Shown: one piece after another, positions 1-8,292 of the stretch
Layout of the letters: each line of letters starts with the position of its first letter
Numbering within the stretch: the stretch's first letter is position 1
DNA from: Onstottus_A sp036505875
GTDB taxonomy: Bacteria > Acidobacteriota > Blastocatellia > UBA7656
Length of the DNA stretch: 48,187 bases
Assembly: GCA_036505875.1 (NCBI GenBank)
Contig: DASXSR010000051.1
Span: 1 to 48,187, forward strand
Direction of reading: 5' to 3'
Translations under genes and position numbers: made by a program
The notes under the pieces: generated by a model
What the model saw: the letters and a program-made list of their open reading frames with translations, nothing else
What the model was told of the DNA's origin: nothing
Database searches by the model: none

Positions 1-84
1 CAACGCCTCCAATCCGATCTGGAGTTGTACGGTGAGAACGCTAAACTGCTTGCTCGTCCTATCAGCAAGGCAAGTGGAGCGTGA
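1..84 (+). CDS. C-terminal end of an unidentified protein (partial)
   Basis: An open frame enters from the left edge in frame 1 and ends at the TGA at 82-84. The visible 27 residues are polar and partly helical (for example SDLELYGENAKLLARP). No family can be named from this fragment. The stop codon is formed by the first word of the heptad repeat that follows, and the gene is convergent with the BrkB gene, so a gene end here is plausible. It may also be a chance open frame. Confidence 0.4.
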   Translation, partial: QRLQSDLELYGENAKLLARPISKASGA

Positions 85-158
85 TCCGTGATGCGTGATC
101 ACGTATCACGTATCACGTATCACGCATCACGTATCACATATCACGCATCACGGATCAA
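81..158. repeat. Heptad tandem repeat with inverted arms (locus A)
   Basis: Degenerate 7-bp words of the type CACGTAT/CACGCAT run in tandem from 100 to 157. The segment 82-99 is the perfect reverse complement of 140-157 (18 bp), so the locus can fold into a hairpin with the remaining words in the loop. It lies between two convergent gene ends and supplies both stop codons (82-84 forward, 155-157 reverse). A role as bidirectional terminator is possible, but there is no T-run. The same architecture recurs near 6.4, 20.8, 28.4 and 34.5 kb. Confidence 0.85.
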
Positions 159-976
159 TCATCAGTCCTCATTTCCGAATTGAGCTCCCCGCCCAAGAGC
201 AGCATAAGTCCCACCAAATACAACCACAGCATCAGAGTTACGACGGCGCCCAGGCTACCGTAGGTTGCGCTGACGCTCGCGATTCGCAGGTACAAGGAGA
301 ACAAGAGCGACCCGATCACGATCCCGATCGACGCGAACAGCGCGCCAGGCCACACAGGCTCTTTCCTGCGGTTGAAGTCCGGGCCGAAGCGATAAATAAG
401 AACAATTCCTCCCATCAGAAGCCCCAACCCAACAAGGTAACCGATCACACTCGAAGCTACCGCAAACACCGGGCCGGCGTTCAACGCAGCACCGAGCCAC
501 GATCCCAATAAATGCCCAAACATGATCAACAATGAACCGCCCGCAACCAGCATCGCGAGCGCAAGCGTCAAACCGATCGCGATCAACCTTCGCTTCCAAA
601 ATGGTCTTGTCTCGGCAGCGTCGAACGCGGTGTTGAGGCTGTTCATCAGCGAAGCCACTCCGCTTGAAGCCGCCCACAGTGAACCGATCAATCCAACCGA
701 CAGCAGGCCTCCGCTGCGATGGCCGACAACGTCGGCAAGCCAGTCACGCACAAGCTTAATGGCGTCCGGCGGGACTACTCTTTCGAGGCTGCGAACGAGG
801 CTGCTATGCGCCGCGCCAGGGAGGAATCCGATTACGCTGGTCAAGAAAATGAGTAACGGAAACAGAGCCAGAAGAAAATAATAGGAAAGCTCGGCGGCGG
901 CGCCAAAGATGTTGTCCTCCGTTGCTTCCCGCCACGTCTTCAGCGCCAGCTGCTTCAATGTTGCCGAGCTCTTCAA
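155..976 (-). CDS. YihY/BrkB-type inner-membrane protein
   Basis: 273 residues with about six hydrophobic membrane segments and the family pattern AAELSYYFLLALFPLLIFL near residue 30. Members are inner-membrane proteins of uncertain molecular role; the old label ribonuclease BN is not supported. The only available start is TTG at 974-976, which overlaps the stop of the upstream kinase gene in a TTGA arrangement, pointing to translational coupling. The hydrophobic length matches the family. The final residues are charged (EMRTDD), and the stop codon is contributed by the heptad repeat at 81-158. Family assignment is secure; function is not. Confidence 0.88.
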   Translation of the reverse strand: MKSSATLKQLALKTWREATEDNIFGAAAELSYYFLLALFPLLIFLTSVIGFLPGAAHSSLVRSLERVVPPDAIKLVRDWLADVVGHRSGGLLSVGLIGSLWAASSGVASLMNSLNTAFDAAETRPFWKRRLIAIGLTLALAMLVAGGSLLIMFGHLLGSWLGAALNAGPVFAVASSVIGYLVGLGLLMGGIVLIYRFGPDFNRRKEPVWPGALFASIGIVIGSLLFSLYLRIASVSATYGSLGAVVTLMLWLYLVGLMLLLGGELNSEMRTDD

Positions 977-3900
977 ACTGCTGAGCCTCTCACGGTCCTT
1001 CCCGCGACGCTGGCGATCACCACCGCAAGCTCAGCCGGCTCAAACGGTTTCGCGAGGTGCATCTGATAACCAGCCGCCAGTGCTCGTACGCGATCCTCAG
1101 CCCTCGCATAAGCGGTCAAAGCTACGGCGGGCGTTTGAGCACCACGTTCCTTGTCGCGCGCCCGGATTTTGGCTATGAGCTGGTATCCATCCTCGCCGGG
1201 CATTTCAATATCGCTGACAAGCACGTCGGGCCTAAAGTCGTCCATCGCTTCCAGAGCCTCGGCGGCGCTGGAGCAACACCTCACCTCTGCTCCAAATTCA
1301 CCGATCATGATCTCGAGCATCGCCAGCGTGTCAGGTTCATCGTCGACGACCAGCACTCGAAGCCCGTCAAGCAAGGGGGACGCGGCGAGCGCGATAGTGC
1401 CGCCGGCCGTCGGGTGAACGCTAGCCGGTTCTCTCAGCTCGCCGTGCACGATCATAATCGGAAGATTCACTATGAAGGTCGTCCCCTGACCCTCTCCCGG
1501 GCTGGCGGCAATTACGCTTCCGCCGTGCATCTCGACAAGGTGCCGGACTATCGCAAGCCCCAATCCCAGCCCGCCGTGCCTGCGAGTGCTGGTCGCATCG
1601 GCCTGGCGAAATCGATCGAACACGTACGGCAGAAACTCCGGGCTAATTCCTTGTCCGGTGTCGCTCACGGTGATCTCGACGTGAGAATCTACACGTTCAA
1701 GCCGCACTTGCACGCGCCCTCGCTTGTTGGTGAACTTCACCGCGTTCGCAGCGAGGTTCCAAACGACTTGCTGCAGACGATCCGGGTCGCCCGAGACCGG
1801 GCCCGCGCGCGGATCGAGAATTGTCTCGATTCGAATGTCTTTAGCGTCGGCTGCGGGACGAACGGCGTCGACCGCAGCTTCAACCACCGACGCGAGCTCA
1901 ACCGGCTGTACATCAAGTCTCAGCTTGCCGGTGACGATGCGCGAGACGTCCAGGATGTCGTCGATGAGTTGAGCTTGTGACTTTGCATTTCGCTCTATCG
2001 TCTCCAGCGCCCGAGAACGTGTTGGGGTATCCAACCTGTTCCCGCTAAGCATGTGCGCCCAGCCGAGTATCGCGTTGAGCGGCGTGCGCAACTCATGTGA
2101 AACCGTGGCGAGGAATTCATCCTTGGCCCGGTTAGCCCCTTCAGCCTCTTCGCGCGCGGCGTGCTCGCGCTTGAGAAGGTCATCGCGCAACTGCAATGCC
2201 TCTTCGCGAGCAACCAGCGCCTCCTGTGATCCGCGATACAGTCGCGCATTGTCGACAGCAAGCGCGATGCGCTCGGCAAGATCTTCCGCCAGCGCCAGGT
2301 CGGCTTGATCGTAGTTGCGGCCTGATTCGGCGGTTAACAGCGTCATCGCGCCAAGTGTCCGATTGCGCGCAACCAACGGAACGATGATGCAGGATTTCAG
2401 ACCCGCCTTGCGAAGGATGGTCGCGAACTCTTTACTTCCGACAGCCAATTCGATTCTCGATGGATCGATCCTCGGATAGAATTCCGAATTCCCGGTGCGA
2501 AGGACGTTAGGCACACCAATCGGCGCTTCCGGATCATAGGGGAAGCGACGCTGCAGCTCACGAGCCGCTTCGGCGCGCTTGGGGTCGACGTGCGCTACTG
2601 CCAATTGCCGGAGCCGTCCGTCTTCCTCCACGATGTCGAGCGTGCACCAGTCGGCCAGATCAGGAACGGCAAGCTTTGCTATGCTTTCAAGCGTCGTCTC
2701 GTAATCAAGCGAGCTCGAAAGAATGGCGCTCGCGTCGGCAAGAAACCGCTGCGCATCCTCAGCACGTTTGCGCTCGGTAATGTCCATCGTCACGCCGCGC
2801 ATGCCGACCGGATTTCCAGCTTCATCGCAAACGACCGCCCACTGCGATTCAACCCACACCACTCGCCTGTCCTTTGCGACCCACCGGAAGACGCTAGCAC
2901 CTCCTTTGCCGCTCGCGAAGATTTCGGCGGCATCACGCGCGGCGCGTTCTTTGTCGTCGGGATGCACGATCGACAGCCAAAAGTTCGGTTTCTCGAGCCA
3001 TTCGTCGACCGAATAACCAAGCATCTTTTCGACGTGCTCGCTGACGAAATCGATTCGCTGCGTCGCCGAATCCGGTTGGCCCCACGACTCCCACACCACG
3101 CCGGGCACGTGCGCTACGAGGTTGTTCAGCCGCTGACGTTCGCTTTCCACTTGCGCCACAAGCACACTGCGCTCTCTCTCAGTTCGTTTCTGTTCGGTGA
3201 TATCGCGCGCGACGGTCGATGCGCCCGTGATCTGCCCCGTCTCATCACGAATAGGTGAAACTGTGAGCGCAATGTCCAGTAGTCGTCCGTCCTTTGTTCG
3301 TCGTTTGGTTTCGAGGTGATCCATTGGCTCACCTCGCCTTAGGGCCTCGAACACGTGGGACAGTTCGTCAGTTCGGTCGCGCGGAGCCAGAATACCTATA
3401 TGCTTGCCCACTGCTTCTTCGGCGGTGTATCCGTACATGCGTTCGGCTGCGGGGTTCCAACTCAAGATGATGCCATCGAGATTCTTTCCGATGATCGCAA
3501 ATTCCGCTGATTCGACGAGCGATGCAAGAAAGCGCGACGCCTCCTCCGCTTGTCTGCGATCGGTTATGTCGACGCACGAGCCGGCAAACCCGATGAACTC
3601 GCCTTCTTTCGTGTAACGCGGCACGCCGTTGTTCAGCACCCAGCGATATTCGCCATCAACTCGCCTCAAGCGATACTCCGCTTCGAAGCTCCTTCGGGCC
3701 TCGAGCGCCGATGTATATGCGTCAAGGCATCGTTTGAGATCATCCGGATGAACGTTAAAGGCCCAGCCATAGCCAATCTCGCCTTGCATACTGCGTCCGG
3801 TGAAGTCTAGCCACGTTTGGTTGAAGAAGGTACACGACCCGTCAGAGCCCGCAAGCCACAACATCACCGGAGTTGTATCGGCCATCGCCCGGAAGCGCTC

Positions 3901-4986
3901 TTCGCTCTCGCGCAGCGCTTGCTCGGCCAGCTTTCGTTGAGTCACGTCTCGGCTGAAACACCGGGCATAAATAAACGCCCCGTCTTCCCATCTCACGTTT
4001 GAAGACAGAAGCACGTATTTGATCGAGCCGTCCTTGCATTGAAGACTAACTTCGCGATCAGTGATCATCTCGCCACGCAGCAGTCGTTGCCAAACATCCT
4101 CGGCTACTTCCTGGTCGACGTAGAAACTCGCCGCGTCTCGACCTAAGTACTCGTCACGCGAATATCCCAATAGCGAGAGCTGAGCGGGGTTGGCTCGCAA
4201 GACTCGTCTGTCGCGCCCGGTCCACTGCAAACCGATATTGGCATTCTCGAAGAAATCAGAAAGCTCCTGCTCGCTCTTTCGAAGCGCGACCTCCGCTTTT
4301 CTTCGCTCGCTGATGTCGCGGAAGATGAGCACCTCGCCGACAGCGTTTCCCGCCGCGTCTTTGAGAGGCGACGCATTCTCCTCGACCGGTATTTCTTTAC
4401 CGCCTCGAGCAATCATTAGCGGGCTCGTTTGTTGGTCTACAATCGTAAAGAGATCTTTGCTTGGTTTGCCGGCGGCTTCTTCCTCGGTCCACCCAGTAAG
4501 CGTTTCGGCGACGCCACTCATAAAAATCACGTAGCCATCAACGTCAGTAGCGATGACCGCGTCGCCGATGCTCGACAATATCGTCCTGAGCCGCTCGCGG
4601 TTCTCGTCGAGAGCTAACGAGCTCTTGCGCGCTCGCTGACGCGCGCGGTGGATCGCATCGATGAAAAATGCAAGGCTGCCGGTGAGAAGGAAGTAAAGCA
4701 CCAACCTGACAGCATCCGCACTGTTAACGATGTCAAAGGAATTCTTAGGCTCCATGAACAGGTACCAGCCCAGGAGCCCTCCAGCCGTAATGCTAAGAAG
4801 AGATGGTCCCAGCCCGGCGAACCACGCGATCAGCAATGCCGCGACGAAGTAAGTGGGAAATGGAGTTGCGGCGCCGAGCACCGGGTCCAGCAGCGAGCGC
4901 AACAGTGTCGCGGCGGCGACCGCAAGAACAGCGCTTCCGTAACGCAAAATCGTGGAAGGTATTGTGAAACGACTTTTCTTAAACAC
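973..4986 (-). CDS. Membrane-bound hybrid sensor histidine kinase with DUF4118, five PAS, GAF and receiver domains
   Basis: 1337 residues. Order: DUF4118-like N-terminal membrane region as in KdpD (about 10-115), five PAS/PAC units (about 125-235, 235-360, 360-485, 485-605, 605-745), most closed by a D-I/V-(S/T)-(E/D/Q)-(R/Q)-(R/K) tail, a GAF domain (about 745-920), a short coiled linker, HisKA with phospho-acceptor His964 in SHELRTPLN, HATPase_c (NLAANAVKFTN, GLGLGLAIV), and a receiver whose acceptor is Asp1259 in VSDIEMPG. It should autophosphorylate and pass phosphate to its own receiver; the signal is unknown, and no DNA-binding output or response regulator is adjacent. The start is GTG at 4986, with no clear Shine-Dalgarno sequence. 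It overlaps the BrkB gene start by four bases, suggesting a shared mRNA. Confidence 0.93.
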   Translation of the reverse strand: MFKKSRFTIPSTILRYGSAVLAVAAATLLRSLLDPVLGAATPFPTYFVAALLIAWFAGLGPSLLSITAGGLLGWYLFMEPKNSFDIVNSADAVRLVLYFLLTGSLAFFIDAIHRARQRARKSSLALDENRERLRTILSSIGDAVIATDVDGYVIFMSGVAETLTGWTEEEAAGKPSKDLFTIVDQQTSPLMIARGGKEIPVEENASPLKDAAGNAVGEVLIFRDISERRKAEVALRKSEQELSDFFENANIGLQWTGRDRRVLRANPAQLSLLGYSRDEYLGRDAASFYVDQEVAEDVWQRLLRGEMITDREVSLQCKDGSIKYVLLSSNVRWEDGAFIYARCFSRDVTQRKLAEQALRESEERFRAMADTTPVMLWLAGSDGSCTFFNQTWLDFTGRSMQGEIGYGWAFNVHPDDLKRCLDAYTSALEARRSFEAEYRLRRVDGEYRWVLNNGVPRYTKEGEFIGFAGSCVDITDRRQAEEASRFLASLVESAEFAIIGKNLDGIILSWNPAAERMYGYTAEEAVGKHIGILAPRDRTDELSHVFEALRRGEPMDHLETKRRTKDGRLLDIALTVSPIRDETGQITGASTVARDITEQKRTERERSVLVAQVESERQRLNNLVAHVPGVVWESWGQPDSATQRIDFVSEHVEKMLGYSVDEWLEKPNFWLSIVHPDDKERAARDAAEIFASGKGGASVFRWVAKDRRVVWVESQWAVVCDEAGNPVGMRGVTMDITERKRAEDAQRFLADASAILSSSLDYETTLESIAKLAVPDLADWCTLDIVEEDGRLRQLAVAHVDPKRAEAARELQRRFPYDPEAPIGVPNVLRTGNSEFYPRIDPSRIELAVGSKEFATILRKAGLKSCIIVPLVARNRTLGAMTLLTAESGRNYDQADLALAEDLAERIALAVDNARLYRGSQEALVAREEALQLRDDLLKREHAAREEAEGANRAKDEFLATVSHELRTPLNAILGWAHMLSGNRLDTPTRSRALETIERNAKSQAQLIDDILDVSRIVTGKLRLDVQPVELASVVEAAVDAVRPAADAKDIRIETILDPRAGPVSGDPDRLQQVVWNLAANAVKFTNKRGRVQVRLERVDSHVEITVSDTGQGISPEFLPYVFDRFRQADATSTRRHGGLGLGLAIVRHLVEMHGGSVIAASPGEGQGTTFIVNLPIMIVHGELREPASVHPTAGGTIALAASPLLDGLRVLVVDDEPDTLAMLEIMIGEFGAEVRCCSSAAEALEAMDDFRPDVLVSDIEMPGEDGYQLIAKIRARDKERGAQTPAVALTAYARAEDRVRALAAGYQMHLAKPFEPAELAVVIASVAGRTVRGSAV

Positions 4987-5239
4987 TTAGAAGCAGAACC
5001 TTCGCGTGGCATTCACGTGGGGATTCTGTACTATTCAAGGTCAGCGGACTCGCGTCCGGTGGGTTAGCGTCCAACGATTCCAAGACTAACAAACGAGAGG
5101 CAGGAGTTTCAACGAGAAATCGCCTCCCTTCTTGAGTAGTGTCCTTGCCACACGCCGGCCGGGCAGTTCTCCACCGGCTCCGCGACTCATTCAGGTCTGG
5201 CGCGGAAGTTGAGAATTGACTGCTCGTCTCGGTTAATGG

Positions 5240-5614
5240 TTAGTCTGCAGGAGCCGAGGTCGTCGTCTTCGTCGTCAGCCCGCCGATCAAGTACAGTACG
5301 CCTACCGCGATGTGAATAATATGGTCTCTTGTGTGAATTGCCAGCTTCGGAAGGTTGAGCAGATGATCTGGTTCCGTTCCGATGACGTACCCGGCTGCGC
5401 CCAGCAACCCATAAACAATTCCGAAGACGATGCAAAAGCTCTTGGCGGCGCTCGCGCTCTTCATTCCGAAATAGAATGAAATCAAGCCCGTCACGATATG
5501 GACGACGTTATGGGTTTTACCCAAGTGAGCGCCGAGGAGGTGATCGTTGAAAAAGCCGGCGATTCCCACAATAATCAACACAATGCCAAGGAGGGTTGCA
5601 ACGGTCTTTGCCAT
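5240..5614 (-). CDS. DUF4383-like small membrane protein
   Basis: 124 residues from ATG 5614, which has GGAGACAAC just upstream; a longer reading from 5686 lacks support. There are four hydrophobic segments (about 3-22, 35-57, 60-80, 95-113). The family-like core has NVVHIVTGLISFYFG and, later, HIIHIAVGVLYLIGG. DUF4383 proteins are four-helix membrane proteins of unknown function found in many phyla. Upstream spacing to the next gene on the same strand is large, so it is probably monocistronic. Family call moderate. Confidence 0.75.
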   Translation of the reverse strand: MAKTVATLLGIVLIIVGIAGFFNDHLLGAHLGKTHNVVHIVTGLISFYFGMKSASAAKSFCIVFGIVYGLLGAAGYVIGTEPDHLLNLPKLAIHTRDHIIHIAVGVLYLIGGLTTKTTTSAPAD

Positions 5615-5903
5615 GTTGTCTCCATTTCTAAAGTGAAAAAGCTTTGGCAGCTCCCATTGCTGCCATTGTTTGCGAACAGCATGCAAACGACCTTAAGAAG
5701 CCCAACAGATGTCTCGACACTGCTTCGATGCCCAGATTATGACCCAGCTAAACTACATGCATATACCGGCGGAGTCAAGGACGAAACGACGGGTTCAGGC
5801 GCGATCGAGAATTACTATTGCTCGCAAGGAACCTTCGACATAACATAGGCGCAAGATCGCAACTCATTATCTTCCCCCGACTTGAGCGAAAGGATCATTT
5901 AAG

Positions 5904-6317
5904 ATGAGACCATCCTTCGGCAGAGCATTGTTACTTGGACTCTTAACAGCGGTCGCAGCTTGCAATCAGCAGCAGGCTCAGCAATCGGTAATGGTGACCG
6001 CAGCCAACGAAACAGCGGCGATAGCCCGGCTCCGCGCGATCGCAGCGGCTGAAGCGCGCTACCAAGTAGAGTCGGGCGGCAGCTACGGCACCCTCGATCA
6101 GTTGATCGAGAAGCGCTACGTCAACAATCCGTCACAAGGAAAGCTGACAGGCTACCGCTTTGAAGTCCAAGTTAGACCGGGAAGCTTTCAGGTCACCGCG
6201 GTTCCCGAAAAGTTTGGCGTCACCGGCAGCCGTTCGTTCTACGTTGATGAAGCGAACGTTCTCCACGCCGCGGATAAGAAAGGAGCGCCCGCAACAGTTT
6301 CTGATCCAGAAGCGTAG
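5904..6317 (+). CDS. Lipoprotein with a type IV pilin-like globular domain
   Basis: 137 residues. The first 20 form a lipoprotein signal with lipobox AVAAC (Cys20 the lipidation site). The rest resembles the globular part of acidobacterial pilin-like proteins: an ETAAIARLRAIAAAEARYQ helix, a GTLDQLIEKRYV segment, then strands ending in GVTGSRSFYVDEANVLHAAD. The usual prepilin N-terminus (G|FTLIE-like) is missing, so it cannot enter a pilus in the normal way. It may be an anchored pseudopilin relative or an envelope protein that shares the fold. AAAGGA about 10 bases upstream may be the ribosome site. Expression as a single gene is likely because heptad locus B follows directly. Confidence 0.72.
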   Translation: MRPSFGRALLLGLLTAVAACNQQQAQQSVMVTAANETAAIARLRAIAAAEARYQVESGGSYGTLDQLIEKRYVNNPSQGKLTGYRFEVQVRPGSFQVTAVPEKFGVTGSRSFYVDEANVLHAADKKGAPATVSDPEA

Positions 6318-6324
6318 CTAGAAG

Positions 6325-6462
6325 ATCGAGGATTGCGGATTGAGAATCGACAATTCGAGGATCGTGTGAGGTACTTGTCAATCCTCAATCTTCAATCCTC
6401 AATCTTCAATCCTCAATCTTCAATTCTCAATTTTCATTCCTCGCTCTTCAATCCTCAATTTG
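6325..6462. repeat. Heptad tandem repeat with inverted arms (locus B)
   Basis: A left arm of GAGGATT/GCGGATT/GAGAATC-like words (6328-6360) faces a right arm of CCTCAAT/CTTCAAT words (about 6377-6460), again with a period of 7 bp. The words are unrelated to locus A, but the layout is the same. It fills nearly all the space between the pilin-like lipoprotein and plsY. Confidence 0.85.
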
Positions 6463-6496
6463 ATATATTCTCCCGCCGACGAGGTAACGTTCTGTT

Positions 6497-7150
6497 ATGC
6501 TCCTCAAGCTCATCTTCGTCGCTATTGCATATCTGCTTGGCTCCATTCCTTTCGGTTATCTGCTGATCAAGTACGTGTTTACTCGCGGCGAAGACGTCCG
6601 GCAGATAGGGTCGGGTGGAATCGGCGCCACAAACGTTACCCGCCGTGCTGGTATGAAAGCGGGGCTTATCACCTACTTCTTTGACGTGGCGAAGGGAACG
6701 GCGGCGGTGATGTTGATGCGACTCGTAGCGAACGATGATTACTTCTGGATCGGCGCCGCGGCGATCGCCGCGATCACCGGGCACATCTTTCCGGTTTTCC
6801 TGAAATTCCGGGGCGGTAAAGGCGTCGCGACCGGCGTCGGCGTTTATCTCGCGCTTGCGCCTTACTCGGTGCTTACGACGCTGGGGCTTTGGGCGCTCAT
6901 CGTTTATTTCAGCCGCTACGTGTCGGTGGGTTCGATCATCGCCACGGCGGCAGTCCCATTTTGGACGCTGCTGTATTACGGGCTTCTTCAGCCGAGTCCG
7001 CATCTGAAAGCGCTGATCATTATCGCTCTTGTGGGTTGCGCTCTTATCGTCGCCAAGCACCACGAAAACATTGCCAGACTGATGCGCGGCACTGAAAACA
7101 AGATCGGGGCGCGAACCAAACCGGCCGCCGTCAGCGGAGGGCAAACTTGA
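6497..7150 (+). CDS. plsY: Acyl-phosphate:glycerol-3-phosphate acyltransferase PlsY
   Basis: 217 residues, polytopic inner-membrane enzyme that moves the acyl group of acyl-phosphate to sn-glycerol-3-phosphate, the first committed step of phospholipid synthesis in most bacteria. Hallmarks seen: AYLLGSIPFGYL at the N-terminus, the GSGGIGATNVTRR loop, DVAKGT, GHIFPVFLKFRGGKGVATG (the phosphate- and acyl-donor-binding loops), and a late ALIIIALVGCALIVAKHHENIARL segment. It overlaps gpsA by one base (TGATG), so the enzyme that makes its substrate is translated from the same message. Start ATG 6497; length is typical. Confidence 0.95.
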   Translation: MLLKLIFVAIAYLLGSIPFGYLLIKYVFTRGEDVRQIGSGGIGATNVTRRAGMKAGLITYFFDVAKGTAAVMLMRLVANDDYFWIGAAAIAAITGHIFPVFLKFRGGKGVATGVGVYLALAPYSVLTTLGLWALIVYFSRYVSVGSIIATAAVPFWTLLYYGLLQPSPHLKALIIIALVGCALIVAKHHENIARLMRGTENKIGARTKPAAVSGGQT

Positions 7151-8205
7151 TGACCGGCGAGACTGCGGTTGGAAGCAAAGGAACGGCAGGAAAGGATGGC
7201 TGGGCTCCCAGTCGCATTGCGATCATCGGCGCCGGGAGCTGGGGTACAGCTCTGGCGATGATCGCGGCTCGCAACAAGCACCAGGTCAAGCTTTGGGCTC
7301 GCGAGCCTGAAGTGGCCCTTGAAATCAACCGCGCGCACAAGAACCCGTACTATCTCGCAGACTTCGATCTTGACGAAGGAATTCACGCCACCACCTCGGT
7401 TGAAGAGACGATTGAAGACGCAGACTTCGTCTTGCTGGTCGTCCCTTCGCACGCGATGCGCGAGACGGTCGCGCAGCTTCTCCCACACTTAAGAAGCGAG
7501 ATGGTGTTGGTCAGCGCGGCGAAGGGCGTGGAAAACATAACGCTGATGCGAATGGAAGAAGTAGTCAACGACGTTTTGCGCGAAAGCTTTGCGCCGCGGT
7601 ACGTTGCGTTGTCAGGGCCAAGCTTTGCGCGCGAGGTTGCCAAAGGCGATCCAACCGCGATCGTCGCCGCAAGCCGCAACCGCGAGTGGAGCGAACTGAT
7701 CCAGCAGTCGTTAAGCTCGAGCTTCTTTCGCGTGTATACCAACACGGATGTTGTGGGCGTAGAGCTAGGCAGCGCGGTAAAGAATGTCGTCGCGATCGCC
7801 GCCGGAGTCGTCCGAGGGCTTGGCTTTGGCACGAATGCCGTTGCAGCGATCATAACACGCGGACTCGCGGAAATGACTCGGCTCGCGCTGGCTCAAGGCG
7901 CGCGGGTGGAAACACTAGCCGGGCTGGCAGGGCTTGGCGATCTGGTGCTGACTTGCACCGGCGAACTCTCTCGCAATCGACGGGTCGGCGTCGAGCTTGG
8001 TCGCGGCCGCAAACTCTCGGACATCGTCGGAGAGATGCGCGAGGTGGCCGAAGGCGTCAAAACTACCCGCTCGATTTACGAGCTGGGCCGGCGTCTGAGA
8101 ATAGAGATGCCCATCACTGCAAGTATTTACGCTTTGCTTTATGAGGACAAGCCGGCGCTGGAAGCGGCTAATGAATTGATGGGCCGACCGCTCAAGCGAG
8201 AGTGA
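7150..8205 (+). CDS. gpsA: NAD(P)-dependent glycerol-3-phosphate dehydrogenase
   Basis: 351 residues from ATG 7150 (a TTG one codon earlier is also possible). It reduces dihydroxyacetone phosphate to sn-glycerol-3-phosphate in the cytoplasm, feeding PlsY. Dinucleotide site: IAIIGAGSWGTALA near residue 23. The family signature includes SGPSFAREVAKGDPTAIV and the catalytic-lysine region GSAVKNVVAIAAGVVRGLGFG; NELMGRPLK closes the protein. About 20 extra N-terminal residues precede the Rossmann strand compared with typical GpsA, so a later start cannot be excluded, but the TGATG overlap with plsY favours 7150. Confidence 0.96.
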   Translation: MTGETAVGSKGTAGKDGWAPSRIAIIGAGSWGTALAMIAARNKHQVKLWAREPEVALEINRAHKNPYYLADFDLDEGIHATTSVEETIEDADFVLLVVPSHAMRETVAQLLPHLRSEMVLVSAAKGVENITLMRMEEVVNDVLRESFAPRYVALSGPSFAREVAKGDPTAIVAASRNREWSELIQQSLSSSFFRVYTNTDVVGVELGSAVKNVVAIAAGVVRGLGFGTNAVAAIITRGLAEMTRLALAQGARVETLAGLAGLGDLVLTCTGELSRNRRVGVELGRGRKLSDIVGEMREVAEGVKTTRSIYELGRRLRIEMPITASIYALLYEDKPALEAANELMGRPLKRE

Positions 8206-8217
8206 GCTTGCATGCTG

Positions 8218-8270
8218 GTAGCACAGACTTTAGTCTGTAAACCTGCGATACAGACTAAAGTCTGTGCTAC
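8218..8270. repeat. REPIN-like paired inverted repeat, family 1, copy 1
   Basis: Two 21-bp arms, 8218-8238 and 8250-8270, are perfect reverse complements around an 11-base spacer. Each arm itself contains a short palindrome (ACAGACT-TT-AGTCTGT), so either one long or two short hairpins can form. It lies 12 bases after gpsA and just before the next start. A related pair is at 10512-10569 and a degenerate half at 15751-15773. Confidence 0.85.
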
Positions 8271-8292
8271 CTCGGCAGAAAGTGAGAATCAA

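Noticed and set aside
81..158. CRISPR-like appearance of the heptad arrays
   Set aside because: Units are only 7 bp, with no unique spacers and no cas genes; the arms are inverted.
95..511. Open frame beginning MITYHVSRITHH
   Set aside because: Its start is a translation of the heptad repeat and the rest is antisense to the BrkB gene; period-7 arrays give such frames by construction.
1057..1980. 307-codon plus-strand open frame opposite the kinase gene
   Set aside because: Antisense to conserved HisKA/HATPase/receiver coding sequence; GC-rich genes produce such shadows.
6333..6566. Open frame across heptad locus B
   Set aside because: Serine/phenylalanine-rich translation of the repeat words; it also overlaps the true plsY start.
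8212..8292. Longer N-terminus for the membrane protein at 8293
   Set aside because: It would be encoded by the REPIN-like repeat; ATG 8293 gives a sensible Pro-rich start.
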